Of a stretch of DNA of 13,716 bases, positions 6,793 through 13,684 are shown one piece after another. Origin of the DNA: CAYHPY01 sp964358485 (GTDB lineage Bacteria > Elusimicrobiota > Elusimicrobia > UBA1565 > UBA9628). How positions within the stretch are numbered: position 1 is the stretch's first letter; each line of letters begins with the position of its first letter. A program made the position numbers and the translations under genes. The stretch spans positions 1 through 13,716 of the forward strand of contig CAYHPY010000100.1 of assembly GCA_964358485.1 (NCBI GenBank), given 5' to 3'. Under the pieces are notes generated by a model that saw only the letters and a program-made list of their open reading frames with translations, ran no database searches and was not told where the DNA came from.

Positions 6793-7670
6793 AGACGCCC
6801 CTCAACGCCGGTCCCCTTCCCGCGCTTTACGACATCATGAATTTTCTCGGCCAGCTCCGCGAGAGCGAGGAGGACAAAATCTGGAGCCGGCTGACCGAGA
6901 AGATCGCGGTCGCCCTGGACGCCGAGGCCGCCACCTATTTCACCTATCTGCCCAAGCTCCGCCAACTCATCGCCCGCCATTCCCTGGGCATCGCCGCCCG
7001 CCAGCTGGCCGGCACCCCGGTCGAGCTCGGAAACGGCGTCTGCGGCTGGGTCGCCAAGCACCGCGAGCCGATCGTGGTCGAGGACGCCTACCAGGACGCG
7101 CGCTTTTTGAGCAAGGTCGACGAGATCACGGGCTTTACCACCCGGAACATCCTGGCCTTTCCCCTTCAGGACCGGATGGAACTGACCGGCGTCATCGAGA
7201 TCATCAACAAAAGGGAGGGCACCTTCTCCGCCGAGGACGTCAAGTTCGTGGAAGCGGCCTGCGGCGTCACGGCCCTGACCCTGCGGTGCTTCCACCTGGA
7301 AACCATGGTCGACAAGGTGACCTCGCACAACGCCAGCATTCTGGAAAACCTCGGCGGCGGCTTCGTCGCCGTGGACATGCACGGCCGCATGATCCTCTGC
7401 AACCCGTCGGCCCGCCGAATCCTGCGCATCAGCCAGGACCTGCCGGTGAACCTCCCCGTGGAGCAAGCCCTCAAGCACGTTCCCGAAATGGCGGAGGTGC
7501 TCATGAAGACGGTCGCCAGCCGCCAAACCGCCAAACGCCAGGAGCTCCGCTGGTCGGTGGACGGCGGCGCTCGAATCTTGGGCTACAGCACCCTCATGAT
7601 CCAAGACCCCCAAGGGAATGTCTCGGGGGCCGGCATAACCTTCCAGGACATCACCAACGTCAAATCCTAG
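6789..7670 (+). CDS. GAF-PAS sensory protein without output domain
   Basis: This 293-aa soluble protein has an N-terminal GAF domain (about 25-170). It shows the typical run GNGVCGWVAKHREPIVVEDA (residues 81-100), then TRNILAFPL and GVIEIINKREG. A short helix leads to a PAS domain (about 182-290) that begins ENLGGGFVAVDMHGR and ends AGITFQDITN. In most proteins of this kind FQDIT leads into a histidine kinase, GGDEF or helix-turn-helix domain. Here the stop follows three residues later, and the next gene's ribosome binding site is built around that stop, so this end looks natural. It probably senses a small ligand or redox signal and acts through protein contacts; the partner is unknown. The start overlaps the amidase stop (ATGA). 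Confidence 0.88.
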   Translation: MKTPLNAGPLPALYDIMNFLGQLRESEEDKIWSRLTEKIAVALDAEAATYFTYLPKLRQLIARHSLGIAARQLAGTPVELGNGVCGWVAKHREPIVVEDAYQDARFLSKVDEITGFTTRNILAFPLQDRMELTGVIEIINKREGTFSAEDVKFVEAACGVTALTLRCFHLETMVDKVTSHNASILENLGGGFVAVDMHGRMILCNPSARRILRISQDLPVNLPVEQALKHVPEMAEVLMKTVASRQTAKRQELRWSVDGGARILGYSTLMIQDPQGNVSGAGITFQDITNVKS

Positions 7671-7674
7671 GAGG
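7669..7674 (+). promoter_or_regulatory. Ribosome binding site of the redoxin gene
   Basis: A perfect AGGAGG overlaps the TAG stop of the GAF-PAS gene (7668-7670) and lies 7 bases before the ATG at 7682. It decides the redoxin start and shows tight coupling of the two genes. Confidence 0.85.
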
Positions 7675-7681
7675 CCTCGCG

Positions 7682-8209
7682 ATGAACCTCGGTGAATCGG
7701 CGGTCGACTTCCGGCTCAAAGGCGTCGACGGGAAAATCCACGCCCTCGCGGACTTCAAGGCCGCGCCCGTCCTGATCGTGGTCTTTTCCTGCAATCATTG
7801 TCCCTACGTCAAGGCGTACGAAAAACGCCTGATCGACATCCAGTCCGATTACGCCGCCCAAGGCGTCCAAATCGCGGCGATCAACTCCAACGACGATGAG
7901 AACTACCCGGAGGACAATTTCGAGGAAATGGTCCGGCGGGCCAAGGAGGAGAAATTTAACTTCCCCTACCTCCGCGACGACACCCAGGCGACCGCGCGGG
8001 GCTACGGCGCGACCCACACCCCGCACCTCTTCGTCTTCGACGGCAAGCGCCGGCTGGCCTACACGGGAAAAATCGACGACAATTGGGAGCGTCCCGAGTC
8101 CGTGACCAAGCGCTACCTCCGGGAGGCCGTCGACGATCTGCTGGCGGGCAAGGCCCCCCGCACTCCGGAAACCCACGCCATCGGCTGCACCATCAAGTGG
8201 AAGCGATGA
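7682..8209 (+). CDS. Thioredoxin-like redoxin (AhpC/TSA-type)
   Basis: The protein is 175 aa with no signal peptide, so it is cytoplasmic. It has a thioredoxin fold of the redoxin/AhpC-TSA superfamily with the active-site motif SCNHCPYVKAYE (Cys37 and Cys40). A cis-Pro loop GATHTPHLFVFD has Pro114, and the C-terminus AIGCTIKWK carries a third cysteine (Cys169). This combination is typical of a widespread family annotated only as thioredoxin family protein, whose substrate is not known. It may act as a disulfide reductase or peroxidase-like enzyme. Its stop overlaps the next start by ATGA, so it is co-translated with the YjbQ gene. Confidence 0.9.
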   Translation: MNLGESAVDFRLKGVDGKIHALADFKAAPVLIVVFSCNHCPYVKAYEKRLIDIQSDYAAQGVQIAAINSNDDENYPEDNFEEMVRRAKEEKFNFPYLRDDTQATARGYGATHTPHLFVFDGKRRLAYTGKIDDNWERPESVTKRYLREAVDDLLAGKAPRTPETHAIGCTIKWKR

Positions 8210-8616
8210 AATCCGTCACCGAATACCTCTGGTTCGCAACCGAAAAGCGCCGCCAACTGGTCAACATCACCGGGCAGGTGGAGGCCCTCGTCGACAAGAG
8301 CCGGATTCGCGAAGGCCTCTGCTTGGTCAGCGCCATGCACATCACCGCCGGGATCTGGGTCAACGACGAGGAGCCCGGGCTCAAGGAAGACTTGATGGAC
8401 TTCCTGGAACGGCTGGCGCCCGTGGCGGACTACCGCCACCATCGCACGGGAGAGGACAACGGGGACGCCCACCTCAAGCGCACCCTGATCGGCCACCAAG
8501 CCACTTTGCCGATTACCGCCGGAAAGCTCGACCTCGGGCCCTGGGAGCAGGTGTTCTACGCCGAATTCGACGGGCGCCGCAAAAAGCGGGTCGTCATCAA
8601 GATCATCGGCGAATAG
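8206..8616 (+). CDS. yjbQ: YjbQ/UPF0047 family protein
   Basis: This 136-aa protein matches the UPF0047 family along its full length (usually about 130-140 aa). Family landmarks include SAMHITAGIWVND (His45), YRHHRTGEDNGDAHLKR (His78, Asp84, His89), IGHQATLPITAGKLDLGPWE, and YAEFDGRRKKRVV. E. coli YjbQ has weak thiamine-phosphate synthase activity, and the family is sometimes named secondary thiamine-phosphate synthase; the true physiological role is uncertain. The conserved His and Asp residues suggest metal or phosphate binding. The start ATG overlaps the redoxin stop; GGAAG just upstream is a modest ribosome binding site. It is the last gene of the plus-strand operon and converges on the proline-rich gene 12 bases later. 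Confidence 0.93.
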   Translation: MKSVTEYLWFATEKRRQLVNITGQVEALVDKSRIREGLCLVSAMHITAGIWVNDEEPGLKEDLMDFLERLAPVADYRHHRTGEDNGDAHLKRTLIGHQATLPITAGKLDLGPWEQVFYAEFDGRRKKRVVIKIIGE

Positions 8617-8628
8617 CCGCCGGCCGGC
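8617..8628. other. Short palindromic convergent gap
   Basis: The 12-base gap between the convergent stops contains the perfect palindrome GCCGGCCGGC (8619-8628). It has no T run in either direction, so it is at best a weak bidirectional terminator. Confidence 0.35.
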
Positions 8629-9558
8629 TCACTTCTGGGCGCAGGCGCTCCGGTTGTTGTCCCCCGCCAGGCAGGACTCCTTGGTGAAGTAGCACATCTT
8701 GGTCCCGTCATTTTTCCACCAGCCCTTTTTGGGGCAGGGGCCGTCCGAGGTGGCGGGATGCTCGGGATTGGGAGGCGGCAATGCGTCGGGGGGGCTTTGG
8801 CGGACCGGCGCGGAGGCCGAAGGACTGGGCGGCGCGGGCAAGGTCGTCTCCAACGAGCCATGCTCGATCACCCCCATCGGGCCTCCCGGCCCCACGCTGG
8901 CCTGGGGCAGGACCTTTCCCCCGTATTGGACCGCCCCCCCGCCCCGGCCTCCCCCGGCGGCGCGCCTCAGGCGTTTGGCCGCCTCCGGAGGCGGGATCTT
9001 GGCCGCGGGGGCAACCGGAGATGGCTCCGTCTTCGGCTTGGGCGGTTCGGGGGGCGCCGGGGCCGCCGGCGGCTCCGGGGCATCGGCCGGAACCTGGGCC
9101 AGAGTTTGGGACACGCCGGGATTCTGCCTGGACCGCACATTGGTGTAAACCCAGCCGCGGGTCGGATTGAGCTTTGGAAAATCTTTTTTTCCGGTCGGAG
9201 GCCGCGGGGTCGGCGGCCGATCGGAGGCGGCCGGGGGAAGCGGCGGCGGGGTTGGGACGGCGCCGGGCGGCAAAGGAGGGGGCGGGGGAATGGGCTCGGA
9301 CGGGGGGTCGTAAACTCCCCCCCGGACCATGCCCAAGGAACTCGGCAACCCCGTCGGGGCCGAGGGGGGCGGGGGACCCGGAGGAACCGACGGAGGTGGG
9401 CCGGGGGCGGCGGGAGCCGGAGCGAAATCCATGGTCTCGGGCGAGGCCCCGAAGTTCGAGATCCGCTCCCAGAGCGCCGGGGAATATTTCCTGAGGGCCA
9501 ACACCCCGACGGGAGTCAACAGCAGGGCGACGCAGGCCGCCAGGAGCGCCTTGTTCAT
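8629..9558 (-). CDS. Proline-rich anchored envelope protein with C-terminal 4-Cys module (paralog B)
   Basis: Not recognised as a known family. The 309-aa product starts at the ATG at 9556-9558, which overlaps the stop of paralog A (ATGA) and follows AAGGGG. Residues 4-22 form a membrane segment (KALLAACVALLLTPVGVLAL), then RK. Residues about 46-125 and 157-192 are Pro/Ala-rich low complexity. The motif SSLGMVRGGVYD (73-84) and the segment FPKLNPTRGWVYTNVRS (127-143) interrupt this. The C-terminus has Cys275, 289, 296 and 306 in the pattern DGPCP, then GWWK, CYFTKESC and C. It probably has an N-in anchor with a long extended periplasmic linker and a small disulfide-stabilised end domain; that topology is inferred. 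It shares three short motifs, in the same order, with paralog A. Confidence 0.8.
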   Translation of the reverse strand: MNKALLAACVALLLTPVGVLALRKYSPALWERISNFGASPETMDFAPAPAAPGPPPSVPPGPPPPSAPTGLPSSLGMVRGGVYDPPSEPIPPPPPLPPGAVPTPPPLPPAASDRPPTPRPPTGKKDFPKLNPTRGWVYTNVRSRQNPGVSQTLAQVPADAPEPPAAPAPPEPPKPKTEPSPVAPAAKIPPPEAAKRLRRAAGGGRGGGAVQYGGKVLPQASVGPGGPMGVIEHGSLETTLPAPPSPSASAPVRQSPPDALPPPNPEHPATSDGPCPKKGWWKNDGTKMCYFTKESCLAGDNNRSACAQK

Positions 9559-10307
9559 GGCCCCTTGGGTCCGCGGAAACCGCAGGTCACGCCTCCGGTG
9601 GCCCCGCAGACCAGATTGGTTTGATAACAATTCCCGGTCTTGGGACTTTTCCAAGGTTTGGCGGCCGGGCAGGACCCGTCGGCGGCCGGACCGATGCCCG
9701 CGGGGTCGACGGCCTCTCCGCGGACGGCCGCGGGGGTGGAAAGCGGGGCGCGGGCGGTCGCGGCCCGAAATTTTCGCGCCGGTTTTGCGACGGGTACGGC
9801 CGGGGCCGGGGCGGGCGCTTCGGAGGGGGAGCTCTCCACGGGCCGCTCGGGATTAGGCTGGGTTTGGAGATTAGCGCCGGTGCGTTCCTCGCTGACTCCG
9901 TAATTCATTTTGCTTAGGACCGCGTTCAACTTCTTGGGCTGTAAACCGATCGGGGGCGGGGGCTTGGGCTGGGAGGGGACCGCCGGTTGCGCCGGGTCGG
10001 GCGGGGCGGGTGGCGGAGCAGGCGGCGTGTCCGGGGCCGGGGCGGCCGGCTCCGCGGCCGGGGGCGGAACCTCCGGCTCCGGCGCTTCCTCGTAAGTTCC
10101 GGAACGAATCATGCCAAGGGAATTGCCGCCCGCGGCGGGCGCGGCTCCGGCGGGAGTTCCCGCCGCAACCGAGGCCTTCGGAGGCGCCGCCAAAACGATT
10201 CCGGGGGCCTCCGCCCCGGGAGGCGCGGGCCTCAGACTCCGGAGGGCCCAGGCCGCCGCGAGCAGGCAGAGTCCAATCCCAAGGACTTGGAGGCTTCGCC
10301 GCATCAT
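9555..10307 (-). CDS. Proline-rich anchored envelope protein with C-terminal 4-Cys module (paralog A)
   Basis: Not recognised as a known family. The 250-aa product begins MMRRSLQVLGIGLCLLAAAW (either of two adjacent ATGs, 10307 or 10304). Two Arg precede a membrane segment at about 6-22. The motif NSLGMIRSGTYEE (62-74) lies before an Ala/Pro-rich stretch (75-120) that would span an extended distance. Then comes QPKKLNAVLSKMNYGVS (123-139), a second Pro/Ala-rich stretch, and a C-terminal module with Cys213, 227, 234 and 242 (DGSCP, PWK, NCYQTNLVC). Paralog B has the same order of parts and the same first two Cys spacings (x13, x6). Cys14 lies inside the membrane segment without a lipobox, so it is not a lipoprotein. 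A periplasm-spanning scaffold or secretion-apparatus part would fit, but nothing shows this. An extended -10 promoter lies directly upstream. Confidence 0.8.
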   Translation of the reverse strand: MMRRSLQVLGIGLCLLAAAWALRSLRPAPPGAEAPGIVLAAPPKASVAAGTPAGAAPAAGGNSLGMIRSGTYEEAPEPEVPPPAAEPAAPAPDTPPAPPPAPPDPAQPAVPSQPKPPPPIGLQPKKLNAVLSKMNYGVSEERTGANLQTQPNPERPVESSPSEAPAPAPAVPVAKPARKFRAATARAPLSTPAAVRGEAVDPAGIGPAADGSCPAAKPWKSPKTGNCYQTNLVCGATGGVTCGFRGPKGP

Positions 10308-10313
10308 GCCCTA

Positions 10314-10322
10314 AGTATACCA
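10314..10322 (-). promoter_or_regulatory. Extended -10 promoter of the proline-rich pair
   Basis: The minus strand reads TGGTATACTTAG. TATACT (10319-10314) ends 6 bases before the first ATG, so a normal start site would fall at or next to the A of that ATG. This suggests a leaderless or nearly leaderless message. Only AGGG close to the ATG could serve as a ribosome binding site, and only for the second ATG. No suitable -35 is visible. Confidence 0.45.
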
Positions 10323-10354
10323 GGGCTCCCCGTCCTCCGCCACGGCGGGAAGGC

Positions 10355-10372
10355 AAGCATGTCAAGCAAGTC
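10355..10372. repeat. Imperfect 9-bp tandem repeat in the rmlA-proline-rich gap
   Basis: AAGCATGTC and AAGCAAGTC stand side by side, differing at one base. They lie about 35 bases upstream of the -10 element for the proline-rich pair. They could be a paired operator, or chance; on the minus strand they contain two TTGAC strings, but too far from the -10 to be its -35. Confidence 0.3.
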
Positions 10373-10389
10373 AACCACCGGCACCTATT

Positions 10390-11268
10390 CTATTCGCCGG
10401 CGATGCGGAGGAGGTAGCGGCCGTACTCGTTTTTGCGCATGGGCTCGGCCAGGGCGCGGAGCTGTTGGCGGTCGATGTAGCCAAGGCTGAAGGAAATCTC
10501 CTCCAGGCAGGCGACCTTGAGGGCTTGGCGCTCCTCGATGACCTGAATGAAAGTGGAGGCCTGAAGCAGGGCCTCGTGGGTGCCGGTGTCGAGCCACGCG
10601 ATCCCGCGGCCCATTTTCTCGACATGAAGGCGGCCGCGCTTCAGATAGGCCTTGTTGACGTCGGTGATCTCGAGCTCCCCCCGGGGAGAAGGCTTTAAAT
10701 TCGCGGCTATTTCAAGCACGGAGTTGTCGTAGAAATAAAGACCGGTGACCGCGTAGGAGGAGCGGGGTTTCTCGGGTTTTTCCGCCAGGCTGACGGCCTT
10801 GCCCCGCGCGTCGAACTCCACCACGCCGTAGCGCTGGGGATCTCGGACCTGATAGGCGAAAACCGTCGCGCCGGTTTTGCGCTCGGCCGCCGAGCGCAGG
10901 TACTCCGGCAAGCCGTGGCCGTAGAAGATGTTGTCGCCCAGGATCAGGGCGGCCCGGTCGGAGCCGACGAAATCCTTTCCAATGATGAACGCCTGGGCCA
11001 GACCCTCGGGCCGGGGCTGTTCGGCGTAGGACAGGCGCAGGCCGAGCCCGGAGCCGTCCCCCAGCAGGCGCTCGAAGGACGGCTGGTCCTCCGGGGTGGT
11101 GATGATCAGGATGTCCCGGATGCCGGCCAGCATCAGGGTGGAAAGCGGGTAATAGATCATCGGCTTGTCGTGGACCGGCACGAGCTGTTTGCTGATCGCG
11201 CGGGTCACGGGATAGAGCCGGGTGCCGGAGCCTCCGGCGAGGATGATGCCCTTCAAGCCTTTCGCCAT
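10390..11268 (-). CDS. rmlA: Glucose-1-phosphate thymidylyltransferase
   Basis: The protein is 292 aa, the full length expected for RmlA. It makes dTDP-glucose from dTTP and glucose-1-phosphate, the first step toward dTDP-L-rhamnose and other dTDP sugars for surface polysaccharides. The nucleotide-binding start ILAGGSGTRLYPVT is at residues 9-22, and Lys27 follows in SKQLVPVHDKPMIYYPLSTL. LGDNIFYG (110-117) carries the metal-binding Asp112. EKP (164-166), the ELEITDVN segment (198-205) and WLDTGTHEALL (225-235) are all intact. No rmlB, rmlC or rmlD is in the window, so the gene is away from the usual cluster. It lies 10 bases after nth and has no clear Shine-Dalgarno, suggesting co-translation. 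An 82-base gap and a separate promoter candidate divide it from the proline-rich genes. Confidence 0.95.
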   Translation of the reverse strand: MAKGLKGIILAGGSGTRLYPVTRAISKQLVPVHDKPMIYYPLSTLMLAGIRDILIITTPEDQPSFERLLGDGSGLGLRLSYAEQPRPEGLAQAFIIGKDFVGSDRAALILGDNIFYGHGLPEYLRSAAERKTGATVFAYQVRDPQRYGVVEFDARGKAVSLAEKPEKPRSSYAVTGLYFYDNSVLEIAANLKPSPRGELEITDVNKAYLKRGRLHVEKMGRGIAWLDTGTHEALLQASTFIQVIEERQALKVACLEEISFSLGYIDRQQLRALAEPMRKNEYGRYLLRIAGE

Positions 11269-11278
11269 TTCGGGGATT

Positions 11279-11914
11279 CTACTTAATTACTCCGCGCTTC
11301 GGGCAGAAGGCGGCCAAGCCGCAGGCGGCGCAATCGGGGGAGGCGGCCTTGCAGACGCGGCGGCCGTGCCAAATCAGGGCATGGCCGAAAAAGATCCAGT
11401 CCTTTCGGGGAATCTCCGCCATCAGGTCTTTTTCGACCTTGACCGGGTCCTCCTGATCCGTGAGGCCCAGGCGGTACGAGAGCCGTTTCATGTGGGTGTC
11501 GACCACGATCCCCTCGGCCTTTCCGAAAGCCGTGCCGAGGATCACGTTGGCGGTCTTGCGCGCCACCCCCCGAAGCTTGAGGAGTTCCTCCATGGAATCG
11601 GGGACTTTTCCCCCGTGCCGCTCCGCCAAAGCCCGGGCCATTTCCATGATGGATTTGGCCTTGGCCCGAAAAAAGCCCGTGGACCGGATGAGCCCCTCCA
11701 GCTCCGCCGGCTCCGCCCCGGCGTAGGCGGCGGCGGTCTTGTACCGCCGGAAGAGGGCCGGGGTCACCAGATTGACCCGCTTGTCGGTGCATTGGGCCGA
11801 GAGGATGGTGGCCACCAGGAGCTCCAGCGGGTTGGAGAAGGCCAATTCGCAATGCGCGTCCGGATAAAGTCGGCGCAAGCCGACAGTCGTCTTTTTCCCG
11901 TTGTTCAAGTTCAT
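11279..11914 (-). CDS. nth: Endonuclease III (DNA glycosylase/AP lyase)
   Basis: The protein is 211 aa, the same length as E. coli Nth. It removes oxidised pyrimidines and cuts the resulting abasic site in base-excision repair. The helix-hairpin-helix LRGVARKTANVI contains the catalytic Lys120, and Asp139 lies in VVDTHMKRL. The C-terminal 4Fe-4S site is complete: Cys188, 195, 198 and 204 with spacing x6, x2, x5. One hairpin position normally Gly (GVGRKTA) is Ala118, a mild departure. The gene sits 20 bases after the substrate-binding protein gene and 10 bases before rmlA on the same strand. Its start codon forms part of an inverted repeat (11913-11957), so translation may depend on ribosomes finishing the upstream gene. 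Confidence 0.96.
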   Translation of the reverse strand: MNLNNGKKTTVGLRRLYPDAHCELAFSNPLELLVATILSAQCTDKRVNLVTPALFRRYKTAAAYAGAEPAELEGLIRSTGFFRAKAKSIMEMARALAERHGGKVPDSMEELLKLRGVARKTANVILGTAFGKAEGIVVDTHMKRLSYRLGLTDQEDPVKVEKDLMAEIPRKDWIFFGHALIWHGRRVCKAASPDCAACGLAAFCPKRGVIK

Positions 11915-11957
11915 TTCCCGATTTTTTATTTCCGTTATCGTTTTTTAATCGGGAAAT
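11913..11957 (-). promoter_or_regulatory. Inverted repeat masking the nth start
   Basis: Arms 11913-11923 and 11947-11957 are perfect 11-bp reverse complements (ATTTCCCGATT) around an A/T-rich 23-base loop. In the mRNA, the first arm encodes the last FPI codons of the substrate-binding protein. The second arm holds GGGAA and the first two bases of the nth ATG. It has no T run after it, so it is not a good terminator; control of nth initiation is the more natural reading, by inference. Confidence 0.5.
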
Positions 11958-13665
11958 AATAGAGCCCCATATGCGTCGGATTGTCGTAAAAGCCCCTGAC
12001 TCCTTTGCCCAACACCCGCAGCCCGCTGGCGTGCACGGTCACGATCGAGGGAACCAGCTCGAACCCCCGCTTGAGGATTTTCTTGTAGAGCGCCGCCCGT
12101 TTTTCGGGCCGCGGCTCCCCCGCCGCCTCCGAAATCATGGCGTCGAGCTTGGCGTCGGAAAAGCCCTGGGCCGAGGGATAACGCCCCGAGCTGTGGAAGA
12201 AAGCGTAGACGAAATTGTGCGCGTCGGGGTAATCCCCGCTCCAGCCCCGGGAGAACACCGGCATCAGGCGGCGCTGGGCCTTGTCCAGGAAGCTGGCCCA
12301 CTCCACCCCGCGCAGGTCCACCTGAAATTTAGGATTCAGGGACTCCAGGTTTTTCTTGAGGATGCGGCAGGCCGACTCCCGGTTCTCGCTGCCGACATTG
12401 AAGGTCATGGTGAACTTGAAACCCCGCTCCCAGACCCTCCCTCCCCAGGCCTTGCGCAGGTGGGCCTCCGCCTTCTTGAGGTCGTATTCGTAGTGGGGCT
12501 GGTCCGGATCATGTCCGGGCAGGCCCGGAGGGATGGGGCCCAGCGCCCTCCGCCCGGTTCCCTTGAAAGTGTCGCGCAGAAGCGCCTCATAGTCCATGGC
12601 GTAGGCGAAGCCCTTGCGAACATCGGGGTCGGTGAAAAAATCGGCCGGAATGCCCTGCCCGTCCAACGCCCCGGAGCCGATGTCGGGATTGGCGGCGGTG
12701 TTGATATTGAAGGTGAAAAAAAGCGCCGGGTCGGTTTCCAGGCGCCGCAATCCGTCCACGACCTGGACGCCCTCCAAGGAGGAGAATTGTGACAGAAAGG
12801 GCCGGGGCACGTCCGCGAAATCGGCGTCCTGGGCCTGGAGCATGAGCTTGCGGGTGGCCAACTCCGGCACGGTCTTGATCAGCACCCGGGAAAGGGCCGG
12901 GGGGCCCCGCCAATAGCCCTCATGCCGCGCCAGAAGAACGGATTTCCCGGTCCGGTCCCAGCGTTCCAGCTTGAACGGCCCCGCGCCGACGGCGTGGTCA
13001 AACAGGTAAGAAGCCTGCTGGCTGGGATTGTTGAACGCCTTCCAATCCCCGGCCCCGCCGGACCAGCCACCGTGCGCCGCGACCCAGGCTTGGGGGACCA
13101 CGTAGGACCAGCGCGCCATGATCGAAAGAAACGGGCCGAAGGGCCGCGGCAAGGTGACGACCAGCTGGTTTCCCTCGACGCGCACGGCCTTCTCGGCCTG
13201 GGCAAAATCCACCCGGATGGTTCCGGAGGAATCCCGCGTGGAAGGGACGCCCAGGATGGGTTCCAATAAGAGGCCCGAAGGCCCTCCCGCCCGGTAGCTC
13301 AACATGAACCGGAGCAAAGAGTAGCGGGCGTCCTGCGCCGTCACTTCCGTCCCATCGTGAAACCGAACGTTTTTCCGTATGGGAAACCGGTACGTCCGGC
13401 CGTCTTTGGAGATGAGGCCGTTCTTGACCGACGGAACCTTTTCCGCGATCGCCGGAACGAAATTTTCCAAAGAGTCCCGATCGTACGCGATCAAGGTGTC
13501 GTAGAGGTTGAGGATGAGGCTCTGGCTCAGGGCGTCATAAGGAAAGGCCGGGTCCAGGCCGGTGACCTCCCCGATCTCGGCGGAGACGAAGGTGTCCGGG
13601 GCGGAGGCCGCGAAGGCCGAGCGGCCGGGGAAAAACAGGAACGCCGCGAGCAGGGCTGGGAGCAT
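11935..13665 (-). CDS. ABC transporter family 5 substrate-binding protein
   Basis: This 576-aa protein is a periplasmic solute-binding protein of the oligopeptide/nickel type (SBP_bac_5), which delivers peptides or similar solutes to an inner-membrane ABC importer. Residues 1-19 form a signal peptide (MLPALLAAFLFFPGRSAFA) with no lipobox cysteine, so the protein is soluble in the periplasm. The family motif is at 101-119 (RFHDGTEVTAQDARYSLLR), and GWSGDYPDAHNF (474-485) is the usual ligand-lobe segment. SVLLARHEGYWRGPP is also typical. No permease or ATPase gene lies in the window; they may be upstream or elsewhere. The ATG 13665 is the only start after an in-frame stop 27 bases upstream; no Shine-Dalgarno precedes it. 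The gene heads the run SBP, nth, rmlA. Murein-peptide uptake would fit the neighbouring murein hydrolases but is not shown. Confidence 0.92.
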   Translation of the reverse strand: MLPALLAAFLFFPGRSAFAASAPDTFVSAEIGEVTGLDPAFPYDALSQSLILNLYDTLIAYDRDSLENFVPAIAEKVPSVKNGLISKDGRTYRFPIRKNVRFHDGTEVTAQDARYSLLRFMLSYRAGGPSGLLLEPILGVPSTRDSSGTIRVDFAQAEKAVRVEGNQLVVTLPRPFGPFLSIMARWSYVVPQAWVAAHGGWSGGAGDWKAFNNPSQQASYLFDHAVGAGPFKLERWDRTGKSVLLARHEGYWRGPPALSRVLIKTVPELATRKLMLQAQDADFADVPRPFLSQFSSLEGVQVVDGLRRLETDPALFFTFNINTAANPDIGSGALDGQGIPADFFTDPDVRKGFAYAMDYEALLRDTFKGTGRRALGPIPPGLPGHDPDQPHYEYDLKKAEAHLRKAWGGRVWERGFKFTMTFNVGSENRESACRILKKNLESLNPKFQVDLRGVEWASFLDKAQRRLMPVFSRGWSGDYPDAHNFVYAFFHSSGRYPSAQGFSDAKLDAMISEAAGEPRPEKRAALYKKILKRGFELVPSIVTVHASGLRVLGKGVRGFYDNPTHMGLYYFPIKKR

Positions 13666-13684
13666 TGGTAGAAATTGGCGCGGG

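Noticed and set aside
6555..7613. Minus-strand open frame opposite the GAF-PAS gene
   Set aside because: It is a shadow of GC-rich coding sequence; the plus strand has GAF and PAS motifs and good ribosome binding sites.
8699..9624. Several plus-strand frames opposite the proline-rich genes
   Set aside because: Their Arg/Gly-rich translations are what the reverse of Pro/Ala codons gives. The minus-strand pair has membrane anchors, ATGA overlap and shared Cys modules.
10361..10376. TTGACA-like strings as a -35 for the proline-rich promoter
   Set aside because: They lie about 40 bases from the TATACT element, far outside the 16-18 base range.
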